A stretch of DNA of 64,000 nucleotides from Mucilaginibacter sp. JRF (lineage in GTDB: Bacteria; Bacteroidota; Bacteroidia; Sphingobacteriales; Sphingobacteriaceae), in assembly GCF_015223065.1 (NCBI RefSeq), contig NZ_JADFBY010000001.1, positions 558,001-622,000 of the forward strand, given 5' to 3'. The position numbers and the translations under genes are program-made. The notes below the pieces were generated by a model. That model did no database searches. It saw nothing but the letters and a program-made list of their open reading frames with translations, and was not told where the DNA came from. This document shows positions 1-9,374 of this stretch, in pieces. Numbering within the stretch: position 1 is the stretch's first letter; every line of letters starts with the position of its first letter.

Positions 1-479
1 TGTCCTGACGACGAAACGCTGATCACTCTCGAGCCTCCTTTAAGTACCGGCCACATCTCATTAACCAAAACAAAATGCCCCAGATGGTTGGTAGCAAATT
101 GCGATTCCCATTGCCCGGCACCAATCCTTTTTTCGGGACTGGCCATAATACCGGCGCTATTGATCAGTATATCTACATGTTGTCCTTTAGCAACTAAATT
201 AGCTGCAAAGGCACGTACGTTATCAAAATCACCCAGATCGAGTTGCAAAACCGTTACGTTAGCTATGCCCTCAAGTGTTTTTTTAGCCTCATCGGTATTG
301 CGGGCACTTACTATGATATGCGCACCGCCCTTGGCCAATGACCGGGTACTCTCTAACCCGATACCGGAATGTCCCCCGGTTATCACTATAGTTTTTTCTG
401 AAAGTTTTATACCTTGCAGCACTTCGTCGGCTGTGGTTTTATCGTTAAATCCGCTTTTAATAGGCTCTTGTAGATTCAT
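1..479 (-). CDS. SDR family oxidoreductase (partial, 3' end outside window)
   Basis: NAD(P)-dependent short-chain dehydrogenase/reductase, N-terminal part only; the C-terminus lies beyond the window edge. The ATG is at 479. A glycine-rich Rossmann motif TGGHSGIG is visible near residue 35, followed by an R-N pair typical of cofactor binding, then LINSAG (the NNAG position) and VISVSSSG, which contains the catalytic serine. The NHLGHF segment is typical of the retinol-dehydrogenase/WW-oxidoreductase-like SDR branch. The gene is divergent from an AraC-type regulator at 648, an arrangement that usually means the regulator controls it. The substrate cannot be told. Confidence 0.9.
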   Translation of the reverse strand, partial: MNLQEPIKSGFNDKTTADEVLQGIKLSEKTIVITGGHSGIGLESTRSLAKGGAHIIVSARNTDEAKKTLEGIANVTVLQLDLGDFDNVRAFAANLVAKGQHVDILINSAGIMASPEKRIGAGQWESQFATNHLGHFVLVNEMWPVLKGGSRVISVSSSG

Positions 480-647
480 GGTAGTGTACGTTTAATATAG
501 ATGTGTAAAATCGCGCTATGTATTTGGGCGATGCATTATCAAATTTAGCCGTATCAGTAACCTCTTGTTTGCATTAATCAAACAAAAAAGCATACTATTC
601 AAACAATATGTTATTATTTATTGTGTTGATGATGAGGGAATATCGCT

Positions 648-1601
648 ATGGCGAAAAACTTTCCTCATCTTATATCTGCTCCAACCGTCAAACCATATTC
701 TATGCAGCAAACCATTCAGGATTATTATGCAGGCCATTCATTTACAATGCCACAAGATGATGCATCTATCGGTCATTTTGATGTTTTTAGGTTAGAAGAA
801 TATATTGCCAATGGTACTGCGGCCGTCCCTTTCGGCAGAAAGGAATATCTTAAAGTTTGCATTATAGCAGGTAATAGTATTATACATTACGCTGATAAAA
901 GTGTTCACGTAAATAACAGGGCATTATTTTTCGGAAATTCCATGATACCATATAATTGGCAATGGGTAGGAAAGAGCCAAACAGGTTATAGCTGCATTTT
1001 TGATGAAGCTTTTTTTATCGACTATGGGCGCATCAGAGAATATCCGGTGTTTCAGCCGGGGAGCGATTCCATATTTGAACTTACTGCCGATGAGTTTTCT
1101 TTTTTTAGCCATATTTTTAACCAGATGATCGCTGAAAAGAATGATACATTCGCGTTTAAGAAAGATGTTTTACGCGGCTTAATTTTTCAGATCATACACC
1201 GGGCGCTTAAAATGCGGCCTTCTCCTCCAATGGTGCCCAAACATGCTGCTGCCGCCTTACGTACCACCGAACTTTTCCTCGAATTATTGGAAAAGCAATT
1301 TCCGCTCAAACTTGGAAAACCTATTGAGCCATTACGCTCCCCAACAGAATATGCGTCACAATTAGCTATTCATGTTAATCATCTCAACAAATCAGTAAAA
1401 GAGGTATTGAACAAAACCACTACTGATGTAATTCAGCAGCGATTGTTAAAAGAGGCAAAATTATTGCTTACGTATAGCAACAGGTCAGTATCAGAGATAG
1501 CCTATGCTTTAGGGTTTGGCAGCCCGACTCACTTTGGAGCATTCTTTAAAAAATATACCTATAGCTCACCGGGTAAATACAGGCAGCTGGGCGAGCGATG
1601 A
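648..1601 (+). CDS. AraC family transcriptional regulator
   Basis: A 317-residue regulator with a variable N-terminal sensing region and a C-terminal AraC-type double helix-turn-helix. The HTH shows VSEIAYALGFGSPTHFGAFFKK followed by SPGKYR, the second-helix and anchor signature of the family. It resembles two other genes in the window (59215 and the partial gene at 63844), sharing the hydrophobic EYASQLAIHVNHLNKSVKEV pattern before the HTH. All three lie beside oxidoreductase or transporter genes. Here the neighbour is a divergent SDR. An internal ATG at 702 is an alternative start. Confidence 0.9.
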   Translation: MAKNFPHLISAPTVKPYSMQQTIQDYYAGHSFTMPQDDASIGHFDVFRLEEYIANGTAAVPFGRKEYLKVCIIAGNSIIHYADKSVHVNNRALFFGNSMIPYNWQWVGKSQTGYSCIFDEAFFIDYGRIREYPVFQPGSDSIFELTADEFSFFSHIFNQMIAEKNDTFAFKKDVLRGLIFQIIHRALKMRPSPPMVPKHAAAALRTTELFLELLEKQFPLKLGKPIEPLRSPTEYASQLAIHVNHLNKSVKEVLNKTTTDVIQQRLLKEAKLLLTYSNRSVSEIAYALGFGSPTHFGAFFKKYTYSSPGKYRQLGER

Positions 1602-1651
1602 TCTCAAAGAAAAGGGATATGTAATAACACCTTTATTGTTAGTATAAAACA

Positions 1652-1685
1652 GTAGCGTACAAATATCGGTGATCTTGTACGCTAC
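1652..1685. terminator. Hairpin between convergent genes
   Basis: Perfect inverted repeat GTAGCGTACAA / TTGTACGCTAC with a 12-nt loop, lying between the convergent AraC and SDR genes. It has no clear U-tract. It is placed where a bidirectional terminator is expected. Confidence 0.55.
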
Positions 1686-1699
1686 CATTTTGCTTGTTA

Positions 1700-2467
1700 T
1701 TATTTCATTAAGCTGATATTGGTCATGCCCCCGTCTGAAAGTATTTCGGTGCCAACGATAAACGAAGAATCATCCGAAGCAAGAAAAACCGCGGCTTTTC
1801 CAATATCAGCAGGTTGGCCCATTCGATTTACCGGTATCAAATTTATCCAGGCTTGTTTAACCTGTGCTACCAGCTCCTGCGGTACCAGTTTGTCAAATGC
1901 AGGTGTATCTATTGAACCCGGCGATAATGTATTTACCCTTATGTTTCTCTCTAATAGATCAATCGACAAACCTTTAGCCAATGATATAATCGCTGCCTTT
2001 GCGGCGGCATATATAGTCATTCCCGCTACGGCACGGTGTGCAGCGCTCGACCCAATTAAAATTATGGAAGCCCCATCATTTAAATATGGCAGCGCTTTTT
2101 GAACCGTGAAGTAAGAACTTTTTAAATTCAGATCCATGTATCCGTCATAGTTATCTTCCGTAACATCCGTAATAGCAGCCATCGGGTTTCCATCTACAAC
2201 ACCACCGGCATTAACAACCAGCGTATCAATTTTGCCAAACTTTTCAAATGTGTTTTTAAAAACCCTTTCCAGGTCTGTCATTTTTGTAACATCGGCTTCT
2301 ATGCCAATAAAGCCAGCCCCCAGCTCGTTAACCGAAAGGTCGAGCGTTTTTTGGTTTCTTCCGGTAATTGTGCCTGTCGCGCCTTCGTTTTTAAATGCTT
2401 CGGCAATACCGAAGCCTATACCACTGTTGCCTCCGGTAATTACGGAAACTTTGTTCTTTAATTTCAT
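1700..2467 (-). CDS. SDR family oxidoreductase
   Basis: Complete 255-residue classical SDR. Cofactor motif TGGNSGIG is at residues 11-18, NAGG at about 86-89, the catalytic serine at about 140, and the Y153-x3-K157 dyad is in IYAAAKA. The C-terminal SDGGMTNI end is typical of the classical fold. It lies on the same strand downstream of the Crp/Fnr-type gene, 119 nt away. It is probably controlled with or by that regulator. The substrate is unknown. Confidence 0.92.
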   Translation of the reverse strand: MKLKNKVSVITGGNSGIGFGIAEAFKNEGATGTITGRNQKTLDLSVNELGAGFIGIEADVTKMTDLERVFKNTFEKFGKIDTLVVNAGGVVDGNPMAAITDVTEDNYDGYMDLNLKSSYFTVQKALPYLNDGASIILIGSSAAHRAVAGMTIYAAAKAAIISLAKGLSIDLLERNIRVNTLSPGSIDTPAFDKLVPQELVAQVKQAWINLIPVNRMGQPADIGKAAVFLASDDSSFIVGTEILSDGGMTNISLMK

Positions 2468-2586
2468 ATTCTTTAATAATTATTATGAAACAAAAGTGAG
2501 CGTTATAATGCCCGGGAGCGGAGGACATTTGTTACAAAAGCAGTGTGACAAATATCAATAAATAAAAGCCGGAAAAATTGTTCTAT

Positions 2587-3171
2587 TTATTTGAAAGCAT
2601 GAACCGACTGTTTTCTGACCCGGCTTAAAGTTTCGCGTGTCAGGCCAAGAAATGAAGCGATCATGTAAAGTGGGATACGGTTATAAATGCTTGGATATTG
2701 CTTAACAAAGTGATTGTATTTCACCTCGGCTGATTCGCTGATATTGCTGAATATCCTGTTTTGATGAGCTTCAAAATTTTTAGCGGTTAGTTTATCGATC
2801 AATTGTTTGAAATTCGGGATCGTTTGCGATAGGTTCTCCCAGTCGTCTTTTGATATCCAGATCAGCTCGCTATTTTCAAGCGCCTCGATATAACAGTTTG
2901 ATGGCTGATCGGTCATGAAACTGGTATAGTCTGATATCCACCAGTTTTCAATAGCGAATCGCATAATATGCTCCTCGCCATTCTCGCCTACACGAAATAG
3001 CCGGAAGCTCCCTTTCACCACAAAGCCAATAAAATCGCTAACATCGCCTTCTTCCAATAAATATTGGTTTTTGCGAATCCTTTTCGCGACTGAAACCTTT
3101 TGAACCGACTCGATCTCGCTCGGTGTCAGGCCTCCGTTCTGAGTAAGATATTCTGCTAAAGCTTCAAACAT
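2587..3171 (-). CDS. Crp/Fnr family transcriptional regulator
   Basis: A 194-residue protein with an N-terminal cyclic-nucleotide-binding-type beta-roll (about 20-120; YLLEEGDVSDFIGFVVKGSF and the EEHIMRF strand) and a C-terminal segment IASFLGLTRETLSRVRK typical of the Crp HTH recognition helix. The family in Bacteroidota is usually a one-domain sensor of small molecules or redox state. The end is short for the family, but the recognition helix is intact. It sits upstream of the SDR at 1700-2467 on the same strand. Confidence 0.9.
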   Translation of the reverse strand: MFEALAEYLTQNGGLTPSEIESVQKVSVAKRIRKNQYLLEEGDVSDFIGFVVKGSFRLFRVGENGEEHIMRFAIENWWISDYTSFMTDQPSNCYIEALENSELIWISKDDWENLSQTIPNFKQLIDKLTAKNFEAHQNRIFSNISESAEVKYNHFVKQYPSIYNRIPLYMIASFLGLTRETLSRVRKQSVHAFK

Positions 3172-3308
3172 TTAACAAAGCTATTTAAAAGACTTTTATA
3201 CAGCTATAAAGCAGGTTTGAATATGTTGTTTAAATGACGTAGTCGTGTTTGGTTTTACGGTCATTAAGTTGATATCAAATTAAAATAAGCATTGTCGATT
3301 TTATAAAA

Positions 3309-3342
3309 ATGTCACTAATTAGTGGCATTTGTCATATATTTG
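3309..3342 (+). promoter_or_regulatory. Operator palindrome plus -7 promoter element of the TetR gene
   Basis: A perfect 12-bp palindrome CACTAATTAGTG (3313-3324) is extended by ATG/CAT arms to 20 bp with a single mismatched pair (3309-3328). Seven bases on is TATATTTG (3335-3342), a match to the Bacteroidota -7 consensus TAnnTTTG. The layout fits autorepression by the TetR protein encoded just downstream. The -7 position puts the transcript start close to the ATG at 3355. Confidence 0.6.
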
Positions 3343-3354
3343 TGCCAATACGTG

Positions 3355-3909
3355 ATGAAAAAAAAACAGATACTAAACAGTGCAATAAAGGTTTTGAACA
3401 AAGATTTATATGCACCGTTAGAAAAAATAGCCAACGAGGCGCAAATAAATAAAAGAACGCTCTATAGATATTTTAGCGATAGAGATACCCTGATAGCTGC
3501 CTGCTATTTGGATATGATGCAAACCTGCAGTCGGGCGATGCTGATAGCCGTAGGCAGCCATAACGACCCCATTGCGCAATTAGAGGCAATGTTATATGCA
3601 GCGATGGACTGCGGTGTGAAATATGTTTTTTTAACTACACTGGAGATCAATCCGGTAAATATGGAAATACATGATAAAGACCTGTTTGCTGAGTATGAGC
3701 AAGCCCGAAATAAATGGTTCAGCCTTGTTCCGCAATTACAGCAAGAAAATATTATTGACCATCAGTTATCTCCCGCCTGGATCAGGCATCTATTTATCAA
3801 TACGGTACGAACCTGCGTGCAGGCACAAAACTCGGGCGATGTTGCTCCAAATGATTTGAAAAGATTGGTTTGGTTAACGTTTAGCCGAAGCATAGGCATC
3901 AGTAAATAA
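3355..3909 (+). CDS. TetR/AcrR family transcriptional regulator
   Basis: A 184-residue one-component regulator. The N-terminal HTH shows KIANEAQINKRTLYRYFSDRDTL, the classic TetR recognition-helix pattern; the rest is the helical ligand and dimer domain, not recognisable in detail. I chose ATG 3355 because the promoter -7 box lies at 3335-3342, so the upstream in-frame start at 3322 would precede transcription. The gene is followed after 20 nt by the esterase gene, so the two are probably one transcript. Confidence 0.88.
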   Translation: MKKKQILNSAIKVLNKDLYAPLEKIANEAQINKRTLYRYFSDRDTLIAACYLDMMQTCSRAMLIAVGSHNDPIAQLEAMLYAAMDCGVKYVFLTTLEINPVNMEIHDKDLFAEYEQARNKWFSLVPQLQQENIIDHQLSPAWIRHLFINTVRTCVQAQNSGDVAPNDLKRLVWLTFSRSIGISK

Positions 3910-3929
3910 TCTTTTACCCCATCAACTTT

Positions 3930-4676
3930 ATGATACATTCTTTTTTACTTATCGGGCAGTCAAATATGGCGGGGCGTGGTATCCGCGAAACTGTACCGCC
4001 AATAATTAATGAGTCAATTATGATGCTGCGTAACGGCCGCTGGCAGGTAATGGCAGAGCCTATACATAATGATCGCCCCACGGCCGGCATTGGGCTTGCA
4101 TCTTCGTTCGCTGCGGCCTGGTATTTAGATCATGCTGATGATCGGATCGGCCTTGTCCCATGTGCAGATGGCGGTACAAGCCTTGATGACTGGCAGGTTG
4201 GCGGTGCGCTTTTTGATCATGCGGTGGCGCAGGCAAAACTTGCTCAGCGCAGCAGTAAGTTATCAGGTATTTTATGGCATCAGGGTGAAAATGATTCTTC
4301 TGCCGGGCTTGCTGCCGTTTATTGTGAAAAGTTTGACAGGATCATAAACGAATTACGCGGCCAGTTAACGGAACCGGATATTCCTCTTGTTGTAGGTGCC
4401 CTCGGCGATTTTTTGCCAGATGGCGTATACGGCTCTTATTTTAAAGATTATAGGCTGGTTAATGAGGCTTTGTTAAGCTATGCCCAATCTCACGATAATT
4501 GCAATTTTGTTACAGCGCAGTGCCTGACAGCCAATGATGATCAGTTGCATTTCGACGCTCCCTCGTTAAGAAAATTAGGGCTACGTTATTACGAGGCATT
4601 GAAACATCATACAGATATTGTGGAGCCTTTACTAAACGAAGACGTATTGCTGGAGAATATTTATGATCGCTTATGA
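3930..4676 (+). CDS. Sialate O-acetylesterase-type SGNH hydrolase (SASA domain)
   Basis: A 248-residue esterase of the SASA/carbohydrate esterase 6 type. The nucleophile block GQSNMAG is at residues 8-14, the oxyanion and substrate block WHQGENDS at about 116-123, and the DQLHFD block near residue 210 supplies the Asp-His of the triad. No signal peptide is visible, so it should be cytoplasmic, which suggests deacetylation of an imported sugar or small ester. It is co-transcribed with the TetR gene just upstream. Confidence 0.85.
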   Translation: MIHSFLLIGQSNMAGRGIRETVPPIINESIMMLRNGRWQVMAEPIHNDRPTAGIGLASSFAAAWYLDHADDRIGLVPCADGGTSLDDWQVGGALFDHAVAQAKLAQRSSKLSGILWHQGENDSSAGLAAVYCEKFDRIINELRGQLTEPDIPLVVGALGDFLPDGVYGSYFKDYRLVNEALLSYAQSHDNCNFVTAQCLTANDDQLHFDAPSLRKLGLRYYEALKHHTDIVEPLLNEDVLLENIYDRL

Positions 4677-4786
4677 TGGGGATAAATATTCTAAAAACCC
4701 GTAAGGGTATGTCATAAAGTACGGCCTAGATCAGTAATACATTTTAATTAAGCGTTTTTCATAAGGCTCAATATCCATTTTAATCA

Positions 4787-4833
4787 CTAATCATGTAAAG
4801 GAAGGACATTTAATTTTTCCTTTACATGATTAG
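4787..4833. repeat. Perfect 17-bp inverted repeat in convergent intergenic gap
   Basis: Arms CTAATCATGTAAAGGAA (4787-4803) and its exact complement (4817-4833) enclose a 13-nt loop. It lies 9 nt past the stop of the minus-strand SDR and about 110 nt past the esterase. There is no U-run on either side. It may be a terminator or RNA-stabilising hairpin; a small mobile palindromic repeat is also possible. Confidence 0.65.
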
Positions 4834-4841
4834 GGATAGTA

Positions 4842-5639
4842 TTATTTTACGACCGGAAAATTACCTCCATCGATAAAATAATTCGCACCGCTAATGTAGG
4901 AGGCTTTAGGTGATGCGAGGAAATAAACCAGTTCAGCAGTTTCCGCGGGTTCGGCCATTCTGCCCAGCGGCACGCCACCAACCCTGTCAAACAGCTTCTG
5001 AGTCATTTCCTCGAACGTTATTCCGGCCTGTTTTGCAAGTTCTGTCAAAAAGCTTGACATCGCTTCTGTTTTATTTAACCCCGGTGATACGGTAACCACT
5101 CTAACGCCTTGCGGTCCGGCTTCGTCGGCAAGTGATTTGCTGTATGAATTCAGTGCAGACTTGGCGGCGCTGTAGGCCATTGTGGATTCCCAGATTGGGA
5201 ACTGTCCGCTTGTTGAAGATATGTGGACGATCACCCCGCTTTTCTTTTCGAGCATTGCAGGTAATAAGGCCCGGTCCAGGCGTACTGATGACAGTAGGTT
5301 TATCTCCAATGCCTTGTACCAATGGTCGTCAGTAAGTGTGTTGAATCCACCGCCCGGAAACGTATTGGCCCCCATATTGTTGATTAGAATATCAACTCCG
5401 CCAAAATTTTGATTGATGTGCGCCGCTACCTTTTCTACATCATCCGTTTGCGAAAGATCGGCCGCTATAAAATGATAGGGGTTATTCTGTTCATCCGGCT
5501 GATTTCGTGCTGTTACTATTACTGTAGCCCCGGCAGCCAGTAAACGTGCGGCTATCGCTTTTCCGATGCCTTTGGTGCCTCCGGTAACGAGTGCTGTTTT
5601 TCCTTCAAGGTCTTTAACATTATCCTGTTGATCGCTCAT
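4842..5639 (-). CDS. SDR family oxidoreductase
   Basis: A 265-residue classical SDR. TGGTKGIG is at residues 19-26, NNMG (in place of NNAG) at about 87-90, serine in HISSTSG at about 139-145, and Y156-SAA-K160. The end GANYFIDGGNFPVV is typical. It is divergent from the HxlR regulator at 5774, with repeated GGTTAC/GGTAAC boxes between the two, so HxlR control is likely. The substrate is not evident. Confidence 0.92.
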   Translation of the reverse strand: MSDQQDNVKDLEGKTALVTGGTKGIGKAIAARLLAAGATVIVTARNQPDEQNNPYHFIAADLSQTDDVEKVAAHINQNFGGVDILINNMGANTFPGGGFNTLTDDHWYKALEINLLSSVRLDRALLPAMLEKKSGVIVHISSTSGQFPIWESTMAYSAAKSALNSYSKSLADEAGPQGVRVVTVSPGLNKTEAMSSFLTELAKQAGITFEEMTQKLFDRVGGVPLGRMAEPAETAELVYFLASPKASYISGANYFIDGGNFPVVK

Positions 5640-5719
5640 CTTTATAAAATTTAAATTACTTTTGTTTCATAAAGTTACTAAAGCATTTTCCGGCTCAATT
5701 ATATAAGCACGGAATAAGT

Positions 5720-5767
5720 GGTTACATGGTTGTAACCAAAAGCAAATAGTGGTAACATACTGGTAAC
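5720..5767. promoter_or_regulatory. Candidate HxlR operator cluster
   Basis: Inverted repeat GGTTAC-N6-GTAACC (5720-5737), followed by two direct copies of GGTAAC (5751-5756 and 5762-5767), the second ending seven bases before the hxlR-type start. All lie in the divergent SDR/HxlR promoter region. This is as expected for a dimeric winged-helix repressor acting on both genes. Confidence 0.55.
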
Positions 5768-5773
5768 TAACAC

Positions 5774-6133
5774 ATGAGAAAAATGCTGCAAAATCCCGAA
5801 AACTGTGCTGTTGTACGTACGGTAGGTTATATCGGCGGGAAATGGAAACCTATTATTTTAGTAAGATTGCTAAACGGCGGAAAGGTGCGCTTTGGCAAGT
5901 TGGGCGTTCAGATGCCGGATATCTCCCGAAAAATACTCAGCCAGCAATTAAAGGAGCTGGAGGAGGATGGCCTGATAATCCGTCACAGCTATATGGAGAA
6001 ACCACCACGTGTTGAATATGAACTAAGCGAACTTGGCAAAACACTAATTCCCGTTTTAAAGGCCATGTATGATTGGGGCAACCAAATTGCCGAGCCTGAA
6101 CACAAAGGCACCTGGGAACCAATAGTTAGATAA
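5774..6133 (+). CDS. HxlR family winged-helix transcriptional regulator
   Basis: A 119-residue regulator of typical family length. The family signature is clear: VGGKWK-type start (YIGGKWKPIILVRLL, residues 20-34), RFGKLGVQMPDISRKILSQQLKELEEDGLI, and a PPRVEYELSELGKTL wing and helix. HxlR proteins often sense electrophiles, quinones or aldehydes and control a neighbouring oxidoreductase. Here the divergent SDR is the natural target. Confidence 0.93.
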   Translation: MRKMLQNPENCAVVRTVGYIGGKWKPIILVRLLNGGKVRFGKLGVQMPDISRKILSQQLKELEEDGLIIRHSYMEKPPRVEYELSELGKTLIPVLKAMYDWGNQIAEPEHKGTWEPIVR

Positions 6134-6298
6134 TAGCTGTAGCGTAGCTGCTTAAAAATACGTAACGGCTTAAGTTTACTTAAGCTGAGTTTATTATAGT
6201 GTGCCACAAGCATCTACTAACTCGCTTATTTAAAGTTATCTTTATGATAAGGTTATATCGGTAAGTTAAAAATATTGCTATTAGTGGTTCAACTGAAA

Positions 6299-9145
6299 AT
6301 GAAAACCGTACTTAAGGTATGGGTATTCTTTCTTATTATTTTCAAAATACAGGGCGTTGCCTACGCGCAGGAGTTGCAGCAGTTGGCAATGCCCAAAATA
6401 CAGCATTACAGCCGCGCTGATTATAATGCCTATAACCAAAACTGGTCGGTAGCGCAGGGGGCCGATGGTACCATGTATTTTGCTAATTCAAAAGGTTTAC
6501 TATCATACAACGGCAGCCAATGGCAGGTGAACGAGTTGCCCATGAGGCAGGTGGTACGCACAGTAGCGACAGATAACCAGGGCCGCATTTTCACCGGTGG
6601 TTATGCCGAAGTTGGCTATTGGAAAAAGGAGCGTTTCGGTAAACTTATTTATCATTCATACGCAAATAACATCAGCCATCCCAACTTTAAACAGGAGGAA
6701 ATATGGAACATTGCTGTTATTGGTGATGATGAGATCATTTTTCAGTCGTTAACAACCTTATATCATGCTAAAAACGGGGTTGTTAAAGTGGTGAGCACCC
6801 AACATCCTTTTTCAAATGTAAAGGTGATTAATGGCCAGGTATTTGTTTTAGCTGATGATGGCCTGTATGAGTACAAGAATAACAAACTTGCTTTTATAGC
6901 CGGTAGTACCGCGCTTAACGGCCAAGCCCCAGATGAGCTTATTCCTTACGCGCTTGATCAGTTGCTCGCTATTACTGCCCGTGGCGATATGTTTATTTAC
7001 AACCACGAACAATTCAAGCCTTTTATATCCGAAACACAGTCCTTTTTGCGTGAGCATGGTATTTTACGGGCATTACGTATTGATGAAAACAGGTTTGCAT
7101 TCAGCTCCATGCACAAAGGAGTTATTATTAGTGATGGCTTTGGACGCATAATTCAAAAACTCGATCTGCATAACGGATTGGGGAGTAATACAGCGCTGTC
7201 ACTTTTTGCAGACCGGGATGCTGATTTGTGGGTTGGTTTAGAGGGCGGGATAAGCACCGTGTTATTACAAGCGCCTTTTTCACAATATAAAGACAGTGAG
7301 GGACTTTTAGGTATAGTTTACAGCGCCGCCGTTTATAGAGATGTGCTGTATCTGGCTACGCCGAATGGTTTGTTTGCCCGTAATATTACAGAACCAGCCC
7401 AAAGTTTTAAACGAATAAATAATATCAGTGATCCCGTAACCAGTATAGAGGTTTTGGATGGCAGCTTGTTTTTCAGCTCCACAACAGGGATGTATCAAAT
7501 GGAAGGAGATAAGTTGAACCGTGTATCGAATATAGGGGTAGGCTGGGTAATTAAACAGTATACTTCTAATCCCGATTATATTATACAAGGTTCCTATCAT
7601 GGGCTGATAGTATACCGTAAACAACAAGGCAAATGGGCTTTACATGCTATGTTAAAGTCAGCACAGTGGCTGCCAGCCCGAGATTTGGATTTTGATAAGC
7701 ACGGTAATATTTGGATGAAGCATCTGTATAGCGGAATATATAAAATAACGCTCAGTACCGATATGCGTTCCATTTTGAAGACAGAGTTATTTAACGAACG
7801 TTCCGGGCTGCCTAACACGGGCAAGCTCAACATATTTAAATACAACAACGGCATACGCATTTCAAACAGTAAAGGTATTTATATGCAGGCTGCGAATGGT
7901 CGTTTTGTGCCGGATAATATGTTAAAGAAAAAGCTGGGTCCATATTTCTATTCAAAGCGTATCATATCTGCGTACCAGCCCGAGTGGTGGATGGTTATGG
8001 ACGATAATTCGATAGCGCGACTAAAGTGGCTGCCTAACGGCAAAACCGAAATTGACCGGTTCAAGCAGCGCAATTTTTATTTACTGAATGATTTTGAGCA
8101 CATCCGTAAGTTTCAGTCTAACTATATTTTTTGTACCGAAGATGGTTTCAGTTTGTACGATGAAAGCAAGATGATCCATAATCCGGTTAACAACGCACCT
8201 GTTATAAACGAAGTTAATGTGTTGCAAAACAGCGTTTACAATCCGGTAAATAAGTTTGATACCACTGCGCGGCCCCGACTGCATTATGATCATAACAATA
8301 TCGCCATATCATGGGGAATGCCAATGTTCGCATCGCAAAAGCTGTATAGCTACCGTGTAAAAGCCATGGCTGGGCATGAGCAATGGAGCGCATGGTCGGC
8401 AGCCTATCAAAAGCAGTTTGATAATATCTCGCCGGGTAGCTATATCTTTCAGGTACGTACAGATATTAATCAGCGCGTAACCTCATTTAGCTTTGAGGTG
8501 TTGCCGCCCTGGTATTTTACCATTTGGGCTAAAATAGCCTATGTGGGCGCGCTGGTATATCTCGGTGTGTTTTTATACCGCACACACAAGCTTAAACTCG
8601 CCGAGCAAAAAAAACAAATGGAGCTCGATCTGGAACGGCGTATGCAGCAGGAGCGAAAGGATCACGAACATAGTATTATGCTGGGCGAACAGCAAAAACT
8701 GGCTCAGCAGGTGGCATTAAATAGCAGGAATCTGGCTAATTCATCGCTCAACCTTATCGAGAAAAAGGAATTTTTGAATAAGGTAAAAAGCGCCTTGGCT
8801 AAAATAAAAGAAGAAGCTGGTGCCGGTTTTCCTGTGGATAGGTATAACCGGCTTGTTAAGATGATCAGCATGCAAACCAGTAGTGATAATGATCTGCAAT
8901 TGTTTGATGAAAGTTTTGAGCAGGTGCATAACGAATTTTTTAAACGCCTTTTGCAGGCTTATCCTGATCTGGCTCCGCACGATCTAAAACTGGCTGCCTA
9001 TCTTAAAATGAATTTGAGTACCAAAGAAATAGCGCCGCTTCTTAAAATCACTCCGCGCGGTGTAGAGATAAAACGGTATCGCCTGCGCAAAAGGCTTAAG
9101 CTAAATAGCGATCAAAACCTTATTGAGTTTATGATGAGCGTGTAA
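6299..9145 (+). CDS. Two-component-type beta-propeller/Y_Y_Y sensor with LuxR-like DNA-binding domain
   Basis: About 948 residues from ATG 6299, chosen because it opens a signal peptide ending VAYAQE. An N-terminal propeller region (to about 600; NIAVIGDDEIIFQSL, ADRDADLWVGLEGGIST and similar repeats) is followed by a Y_Y_Y-like segment, one membrane helix (WYFTIWAKIAYVGALVYLGVFLY), a Gln/Glu-rich coiled coil, and a C-terminal HTH (LSTKEIAPLLKITPRGVEIKRYRLRKRL). There is no histidine kinase domain, so it should transmit a periplasmic signal straight to DNA. It lies upstream of the secreted protease and PorV. Confidence 0.85.
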   Translation: MKTVLKVWVFFLIIFKIQGVAYAQELQQLAMPKIQHYSRADYNAYNQNWSVAQGADGTMYFANSKGLLSYNGSQWQVNELPMRQVVRTVATDNQGRIFTGGYAEVGYWKKERFGKLIYHSYANNISHPNFKQEEIWNIAVIGDDEIIFQSLTTLYHAKNGVVKVVSTQHPFSNVKVINGQVFVLADDGLYEYKNNKLAFIAGSTALNGQAPDELIPYALDQLLAITARGDMFIYNHEQFKPFISETQSFLREHGILRALRIDENRFAFSSMHKGVIISDGFGRIIQKLDLHNGLGSNTALSLFADRDADLWVGLEGGISTVLLQAPFSQYKDSEGLLGIVYSAAVYRDVLYLATPNGLFARNITEPAQSFKRINNISDPVTSIEVLDGSLFFSSTTGMYQMEGDKLNRVSNIGVGWVIKQYTSNPDYIIQGSYHGLIVYRKQQGKWALHAMLKSAQWLPARDLDFDKHGNIWMKHLYSGIYKITLSTDMRSILKTELFNERSGLPNTGKLNIFKYNNGIRISNSKGIYMQAANGRFVPDNMLKKKLGPYFYSKRIISAYQPEWWMVMDDNSIARLKWLPNGKTEIDRFKQRNFYLLNDFEHIRKFQSNYIFCTEDGFSLYDESKMIHNPVNNAPVINEVNVLQNSVYNPVNKFDTTARPRLHYDHNNIAISWGMPMFASQKLYSYRVKAMAGHEQWSAWSAAYQKQFDNISPGSYIFQVRTDINQRVTSFSFEVLPPWYFTIWAKIAYVGALVYLGVFLYRTHKLKLAEQKKQMELDLERRMQQERKDHEHSIMLGEQQKLAQQVALNSRNLANSSLNLIEKKEFLNKVKSALAKIKEEAGAGFPVDRYNRLVKMISMQTSSDNDLQLFDESFEQVHNEFFKRLLQAYPDLAPHDLKLAAYLKMNLSTKEIAPLLKITPRGVEIKRYRLRKRLKLNSDQNLIEFMMSV

Positions 9146-9374
9146 ATTCAATTATTTCATCTTGTTTGCGGGTTTATTTTAATTTGTTGTTTTTGGTGAA
9201 TTATGTCATTGATAATTAGTGTTTTATGTCTGTTGTGATGTAATCGTGATGTAGTGTTAAATATGCGTTAACATTGTGGTGATGTATTGGTGTAAGGGTG
9301 GATAAAATAGGCATCAAAAGCCTTGTAGCTTAGTTTAGTAAGCTATTATCTGACCTCATAAAACGATTACATCC

